DNA of 21,095 bases from Botryllus schlosseri (lineage: Eukaryota > Chordata > Ascidiacea > Stolidobranchia > Styelidae): assembly GCA_000444245.1 (NCBI GenBank), contig ATSW01102361.1:1-21095 (forward strand), written 5' to 3'. This document shows, one piece after another, positions 17,033-21,095 of the stretch (its first letter is position 1; each line of letters opens with the position of its first letter). The position numbers were made by a program, and so were the translations under genes. Below the pieces are notes generated by a model. The model worked only from the letters and a program-made list of their open reading frames with translations. It did not search any database and was not told where the DNA came from.

Positions 17033-17610
17033 GAGTAATTCCCTGTCAACATGCAAATATTTTTTAAATCCGTCTCCACACCCTCTCAGATTTTTCTTTA
17101 AATTTATATACAACTAAAGTATCTAGTTCTGAGTACAACGAAATTTATTTCGGACAATTTCGTTGAACGGCTCTCGAGTTATTGCAGTTTGAAAAATGAT
17201 GATTTTGTGATTACTCAACCATGAAATTTGGCAACACAAAACNTGTGTATGATTGTAACTGATATAGCTCAGAGGTTACATAGAGTAAAGTTTGAAGTAG
17301 AGTAGTAGTTTGAATGTTATCTAGCAATAATTGTTTGTACATGTTCTTCACTTACCACGAATTTCCCCGCTCCACAGTATTGGGTCAAGGTTCAAAACGT
17401 GATTTCAAAATTGGCATATGTTAAAATCGGTGATGCATAACGATATTTTTCAACTCATCTGTTGCAATTCTATTTAAACCAAAATTCACAAGCAAGGTGT
17501 CATTTGAAAGCTGTTTCCAACTAGAATGCACGAAACTTAGTTTTATTATTGATATTCGACAGCAATATGGTTAAAAATATAATATGGTGCATAATGCAAA
17601 ATAGGTCATT
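17033..17610 (+). repeat. Three-copy repeat, copy A
   Basis: It begins GAGTAATTCCCTGTCAACAT and includes CACACCCTCTCAGAT, ACAACTAAAGTA, TACTCAACCATGAAATTTG, ACATGTTCTTCACT and AAGGTGTCATTTGAAAGCTG. The same order occurs in copy B (17776-18660), and its first 200 bases occur inverted in copy C (20180-20329). It has no coding frame. A single ambiguous base (n) is at 17243. Confidence 0.85.
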
Positions 17611-17775
17611 TTTAATTAATTTAAATTACATTAATTCAGTGATTATCTGATTTTACCATTATTCTACTCCTTATATGATAATGTGTTTAAGTAGATAATT
17701 ATTGCCATGCTCAGAGAGTACTTTTATTTATTGCATGTGCATTATACTTTCAAGGATGCTTCTGGGTTTACCTAC

Positions 17776-18660
17776 TATCAGTAATTTGAGTCAACATCCA
17801 AATAATATTTCAATTCGTCTTCACACCCTCTCAGATTTCTCTGCAATATCATGGAAAGGAAAGGACGTAGTTTATTTTTGTCCTTGATGTTTTTGCGGCA
17901 TATACACCGATTCATGATATACATACACACGATCTGCGCATATGCATACCATGAGTGCATGATGTGCATATGCCGCTGGACAAGGAAGTGCAGATATAGC
18001 CGTTACGACTTTCTAAGTCATGCACCACCCCTCCATGCTATCCCAGTAATGCATGAGCGCCAAGCAGGGAAGCCATGGATACCAGTGTCACTAATCAGGT
18101 CTTTGGTCTGACCCGGCCGGGAATCGAACCCACGACCTACCGATCAAGAAGCCGGACGCTTAACCATTACGCTATCTTGATCGTCATGTGTACAACTAAA
18201 GTACCCAATTCTGAGTAGAATAGAATTTAATTAATATAACTTTATTGATCTGTTCTTGAGCAATTGCAGTATGAAGAATGAGGATTTCGTGCTTACTCAA
18301 CCATGAAATTTGCGTATAATTATAACTGCTAAAATCATTACTTATACAGGCTGCAGGTAGTAATGCTGGTAAGCAATGATTCGTGGTACATGTTCTTCAC
18401 TCGCTAGCAATTCCTCTACGCATTACAGATTAAAGGTTCAAATCTTGATTTGAAAATTGACATACCAGTATGTTAAAATCAGTGATACATGACGATATTT
18501 CTGAACTCTCTGGCAGGACTCTATTTACCTCAAAATTTATAAGTAAGGTGTCATATGAAAGCTGTTACCAATTAGAATCCATCAGAATTGGTTATGAATT
18601 GAATATAAGACAGGAACACGGTTAAAAATATACTTTGACACTTTATGCAGAACAGGTCAT
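17776..18660 (+). repeat. Three-copy repeat, copy B, split by a SINE
   Basis: It is a direct repeat of copy A, roughly three-quarters identical by eye, interrupted at 17854-18183 by a SINE. Left of the SINE it reads CACACCCTCTCAGATTTCTC, right of it TACAACTAAAGTACC. The two parts are contiguous in copy A, which gives the pre-insertion state. Confidence 0.85.
17854..18183 (-). mobile_element. tRNA-derived SINE, full length with head
   Basis: On the minus strand the head starts GATCAAGATAGCGTAATGG. It has a pol III box A (TAGCGTAATGGTT, near 18164-18175) and a perfect box B (GGTTCGATTCC, 18120-18130). The body follows (GGTCAGACCAAAGACC to AATAAACTACGTCC), with a CCTTT-rich tail. TCATG flanks both sides (17849-17853 and 18184-18188), a short target duplication. 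The tRNA-like part is not a credible tRNA gene because its acceptor stem does not pair. Confidence 0.88.
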
Positions 18661-18997
18661 GCACTATTTAGAGCGCATCTTCTCAATGAAGTTTTAGACA
18701 AGTGGCAGTCAAATATCACTTGCAATACCAATTCAGCAACGTTCTACTCTTTCCAAGCTTCCATTTGACACCTTCTTCGAAAAAATCGGTTAAAATAGAA
18801 TTACGCTAGGCAGAGTTGCATATTTGTTATGCATGGCTGATTTTGAAAACATGATAACTTTGAATTGACATTTGACCCCTAACCCCCATTAGTAAAGTTA
18901 AAAATTTAGGTCTATCACAATAAGCATACACCAAAATATCTTACTACAGAAATTTAAGTCTGCCCGGCAGCAATTTGATCACTATAATGTTAATTAC
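18661..18997. other. Unassigned spacer
   Basis: Its last eight bases (18990-18997) are the target duplication of the next element. Nothing else is recognised. Confidence 0.5.
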
Positions 18998-19310
18998 TAG
19001 GGCGATTTTTTTTTGACCTTAAAAAAGTAAATTTTGACCAAATTTTGACCTAACGTATGCAAATTAGGTGTTTTCCCAAAAAATGTTAGAATTGTACTAC
19101 TTATCCTCATTTCTGGTTTGAATTGTCGGTCCCTACGAAGTAGGTTTCCCTGAAAAACTTGTTTGACTCAAAAACTGACAAATTTTTACATGACGAAACA
19201 TTATTTTAACAAAATTTGGCCCTATGATGAATTCCAGTACATGATGTACTATGGTGAAAATAATTAAAATTTGTTGTAGTACAACGAAAGATACTTTCCT
19301 GCATTCTCGG

Positions 19311-19346
19311 CCGGGATATCTAGATATCTAGTTCTAGATATCCCTG
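19311..19346. mobile_element. 36 bp palindromic mini-insert with 8 bp duplication
   Basis: The insert has perfect 12-base arms GGGATATCTAGA (19313-19324) and TCTAGATATCCC (19333-19344) around an 8-base loop. It is flanked by ATTCTCGG at 19303-19310 and 19347-19354. The related copy near 15385 has a single CATTCTCGGG and no insert. The ends CCGGG/CCCTG look like an extremely short hAT-type element or a transposon relic. Confidence 0.75.
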
Positions 19347-19398
19347 ATTCTCGGGTAAAAGTGTCTGTCTTTACTAAGTAGCTTGCCAAGGATGAAGA

Positions 19399-19688
19399 TG
19401 TGGCGAGATAGCGTAGTGGGATAATCCACAGCTACAACACCAATGGGTTTTAGGTTCTAGTCCGACCGAGGTCGACTCCAGAATTCCTACCTGTGTTGGA
19501 GGTTTATCTAGGCTCCTCCTCGCCATCTCATCTGCGTAAGCGGTGTCTTATAAAAAGCATAGAAGTGGGCCGTGCTGCAAGTCGGCAGATACTCGGCGGA
19601 TACGGAATCGAAAATAAGGAATATCGGCCTGGTGTAAATGACCATTGTAGTCGACAAACACCATGAATATACAAACAACAACAGCAAG
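19399..19688 (+). mobile_element. tRNA-derived SINE, second family
   Basis: It has a box A (TAGCGTAGTGGG, 19409-19420) and a box B (GGTTCTAGTCC, 19453-19463) at normal spacing, then a body with no coding sequence and a tail ACAAACAACAACAGC. The flanks AAGGATGAAGA (19388-19398) and AAGAATGGAGA (19689-19699) form an 11 bp duplication with two mismatches. The intron 1 repeat reads AAGAATGGAGTTATAACG at the empty site. Confidence 0.87.
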
Positions 19689-20179
19689 AAGAATGGAGAA
19701 AGAACGTTCAACTGTAGCAGCTATTGGCTGGCAACACTGAAGTTGTGCGTGCGTACACTGCTGGTGACACACCGTGTTGCTTCATTCTGACAATGGTATA
19801 CATTGCAATTTTTGTAAGAACCATGCAATGCCCACGCAGTCTTGCTTCACTTAGAATATTTCGGTACGCTGAGCATAACACCGTGTCAACCTATTTGTTT
19901 CATTTGACTGTTTATGATTCACAACGAGCAGACAATGCGCCGTCTGCCACGGTAGGCCTATAAAGTAGGCTACAAACTGTAAAATGTCAAACGATAAGTT
20001 CACCGATTGCGCAAAATCTACGATACAAATAAAATGCAGGGTGCGAAAAATGTTGTCAATTTTGACATTTTTTGACCTAACGCTAAAATTTTGACCGTAT
20101 TTTGACTTTTTTTGACATGTCAAAAAAAAATCGCCCTATTAATTACAATTAGACACAGGTTCAAGCGGTATAGCGTCAC

Positions 20180-20329
20180 GGCCGAGTGAGCACAAAATGT
20201 CATTTTTGAAATTGCAATAACTCTGTAACGAATTGTCCGATTTTCTTGAAACAAAGTTTGTTATGCACCAAATGTAATGCCTGATCGTGGTGTGGAGACG
20301 GGCGTTTGCATGTTGAGAGGGAATTACTC
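20180..20329 (-). repeat. Three-copy repeat, copy C (inverted)
   Basis: The complement reads like the start of copy A. It ends GAGAGGGAATTACTC, against GAGTAATTCCCTGTC at 17033, and shares GCAATAACTC, GAATTGTCCGA and GTGTGGAGACGG. With copy A it could form the inverted ends of a composite element of about 3.3 kb (17033-20329). ATGT stands on both outer sides. Confidence 0.75.
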
Positions 20330-20339
20330 ATGTGTCAAA

Positions 20340-20705
20340 CCTTTGACACTCAAATCACAGGCCTAACAAAATTTGAGTCCATATTCAAACAAAGTTACAA
20401 TGCTCAAAGTCAGTTTGTGTCAGCATTGGCCGAATGAGGAATTCAAGGAGCAATGATTTTGAGTCCGATTGGAGTTTTGCTTTGCTTTGTACTTAGACTA
20501 TTAATGACAAAAGTTATCCGAGTATGGTCATTCTGACAAAATTTGGCAGCAAATTTTTACAACTCGCTCTAACGTCATTTCTTCCTTATTTAACATATAG
20601 CAGTAGCCTCGGTAGGCGGTAATGATCAGTACCGGGTACATCCTATTGATCCATGCCTCCACCTCCATACATATCATTAAGCAGTACAGAAGCCTAAATA
20701 ATAAA
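20340..20705. other. Unassigned spacer
   Basis: I recognise no gene or repeat end in this stretch. Confidence 0.5.
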
Positions 20706-20752
20706 ATGGCAGTGGCTATTCGTCCGGAACCGGACGAATAGCCCGCTGCCAT
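20706..20752. repeat. Strong palindrome around GGCTATTCGTCCGG
   Basis: The arms ATGGCAGTGGCTATTCGTCC GG and its near-perfect complement meet at an AA centre (20728-20729), with one bulged base. The unit GGCTATTCGTCCGGAAC occurs once more, direct, at 20759-20775. The structure could be fused ends of a transposon, but no duplication or second end was found. Confidence 0.8.
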
Positions 20753-20775
20753 AGTCCAGGCTATTCGTCCGGAAC

Positions 20776-20843
20776 TGTGTGACGTAACTGAGCACCGCCA
20801 GCATACGGATGTGTGACGTAATTATGCGCCGCCAGCATACTGA
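20776..20843 (+). repeat. Two-copy 34 bp tandem repeat
   Basis: The unit is TGTGTGACGTAA, seven variable bases, then CCGCCAGCATAC. It starts at 20776 and again at 20810. A shorter echo TGACGTTGCTGAG follows. TGACGTAA resembles a CREB/ATF half-type site, but function is not implied. Confidence 0.8.
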
Positions 20844-20849
20844 CGTTGC

Positions 20850-21095
20850 TGAGTTAACGGACTTCGGCTCGGCTGCTTCACGTTTGCATGTTTAGTGTAT
20901 CGCTGTATATTACCGGAACATAATACCGTCGCTGGTTACCTATCTCTACTATTATCCAAACAAGGGTACTCTAGCTTCTTTCCGCCAACGCTAGCGGCTT
21001 GGGTTCAATTTCCCGAGGATTATCTGGGCTACCGTACTTTAGCCCAGTGTCACTCGGTCCTAAGTCGTCGATAAGCGAGATAGACTAGCTGAGAC
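20850..21095. other. Right edge: possible SINE-like sequence
   Basis: GGGTTCAATTTCCCGAGG near 21000 resembles a box B, and GAGGATTATCTGGGCTACC after it echoes GAGGTTTATCTAGGCTCC in the SINE at 19399. I see no matching box A upstream, so this is only suggestive. Confidence 0.3.

Larger units (their letters stand above)
19180..19710. repeat. Dispersed repeat, second copy (split by two insertions)
   Basis: It is the counterpart of 15255-15455. It is interrupted at 19311-19346 by a 36 bp insert and at 19399-19688 by a SINE. The intron 1 copy lacks both. Confidence 0.83.
18998..20138. mobile_element. 1141 bp hAT-like element carrying nested insertions
   Basis: The ends TAGGGCGATTTTTTTTTGAC and its complement are flanked by a perfect 8 bp duplication TTAATTAC (18990-18997 and 20139-20146). 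Both subterminal regions carry TTTTGACC(T) and GACCTAACG motifs. The middle holds the dispersed repeat shared with intron 1, which itself carries the 36 bp insert and a SINE. No transposase is seen. Confidence 0.9.

Noticed and set aside
18115-18182. tRNA-like sequence with good A and B boxes (minus strand)
   Set aside because: The acceptor stem does not pair, it runs directly into a repeated SINE body, and it is flanked by a short target duplication. It is a SINE head, not a tRNA gene.
19508-19772. Two minus-strand frames of 67 and 74 codons
   Set aside because: They lie antisense to the second-family SINE and read as low-complexity hydrophobic sequence.

Overview
The window is AT-rich animal nuclear DNA. 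Short exons with GT-AG introns are set among dense small DNA transposons, tRNA-derived SINEs and a LINE remnant. The only gene I can assign is a kinesin-II motor subunit, KIF3B (sea urchin KRP95 type), on the minus strand. Its sequence and the repeat style suggest a marine invertebrate, possibly a deuterostome. I cannot name the species, and this is inference from remembered proteins, not a search.

KIF3B starts at an ATG at 16337 and reads leftwards through 14 exons to 1407. Every junction keeps the reading frame and every intron is GT-AG. The exons total 2013 nt (671 codons). Vertebrate KIF3B is about 747 residues, so roughly the last 70 residues (tail end and stop) lie beyond the left edge or in a final exon I could not find. 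Exons 1-8 encode the motor (P-loop, switch I, switch II, neck). Exon 9 encodes the charged linker, exons 10-12 and the start of 13 the coiled coil, and exons 13-14 the tail. With KIF3A and KAP3 this subunit would form heterotrimeric kinesin-II, the anterograde motor of intraflagellar transport.

The introns are repeat traps. From left to right they hold: a 184 bp MITE (197-380) beside a possible unidentified exon at the edge; two hAT-type MITEs with perfect 8 bp target duplications (1995-2337 and, upstream of the gene, 16498-16807); a 713 bp hAT-type element (4812-5524); a family with long inverted repeats (2820-2997, halves at 4362-4545 and 4578-4740, complete at 12946-13314); a 5'-truncated LINE with a SINE body inside it (about 8150-9180); a 531 bp foldback (9833-10363); and GACTCGAGTC-rich elements (11149-11848, 1612-1930).

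The right flank (16338-21095) has no recognisable gene. It holds a nested transposon complex: a repeat present three times (17033, 17776, inverted at 20180), a tRNA-derived SINE inside the second copy, a 1141 bp hAT-like element (18998-20138) carrying a second SINE family and a 36 bp mini-insert, and finally a strong palindrome and a short tandem repeat near 20.7-20.85 kb. I found no CRISPR array, operon, rRNA, free-standing tRNA gene or retrovirus-like element. The most interesting signals are the 36 bp insert with an 8 bp duplication, the MITE beside a splice acceptor, the shared target motif of the hAT MITEs, and the shortened loop L12 of the motor.
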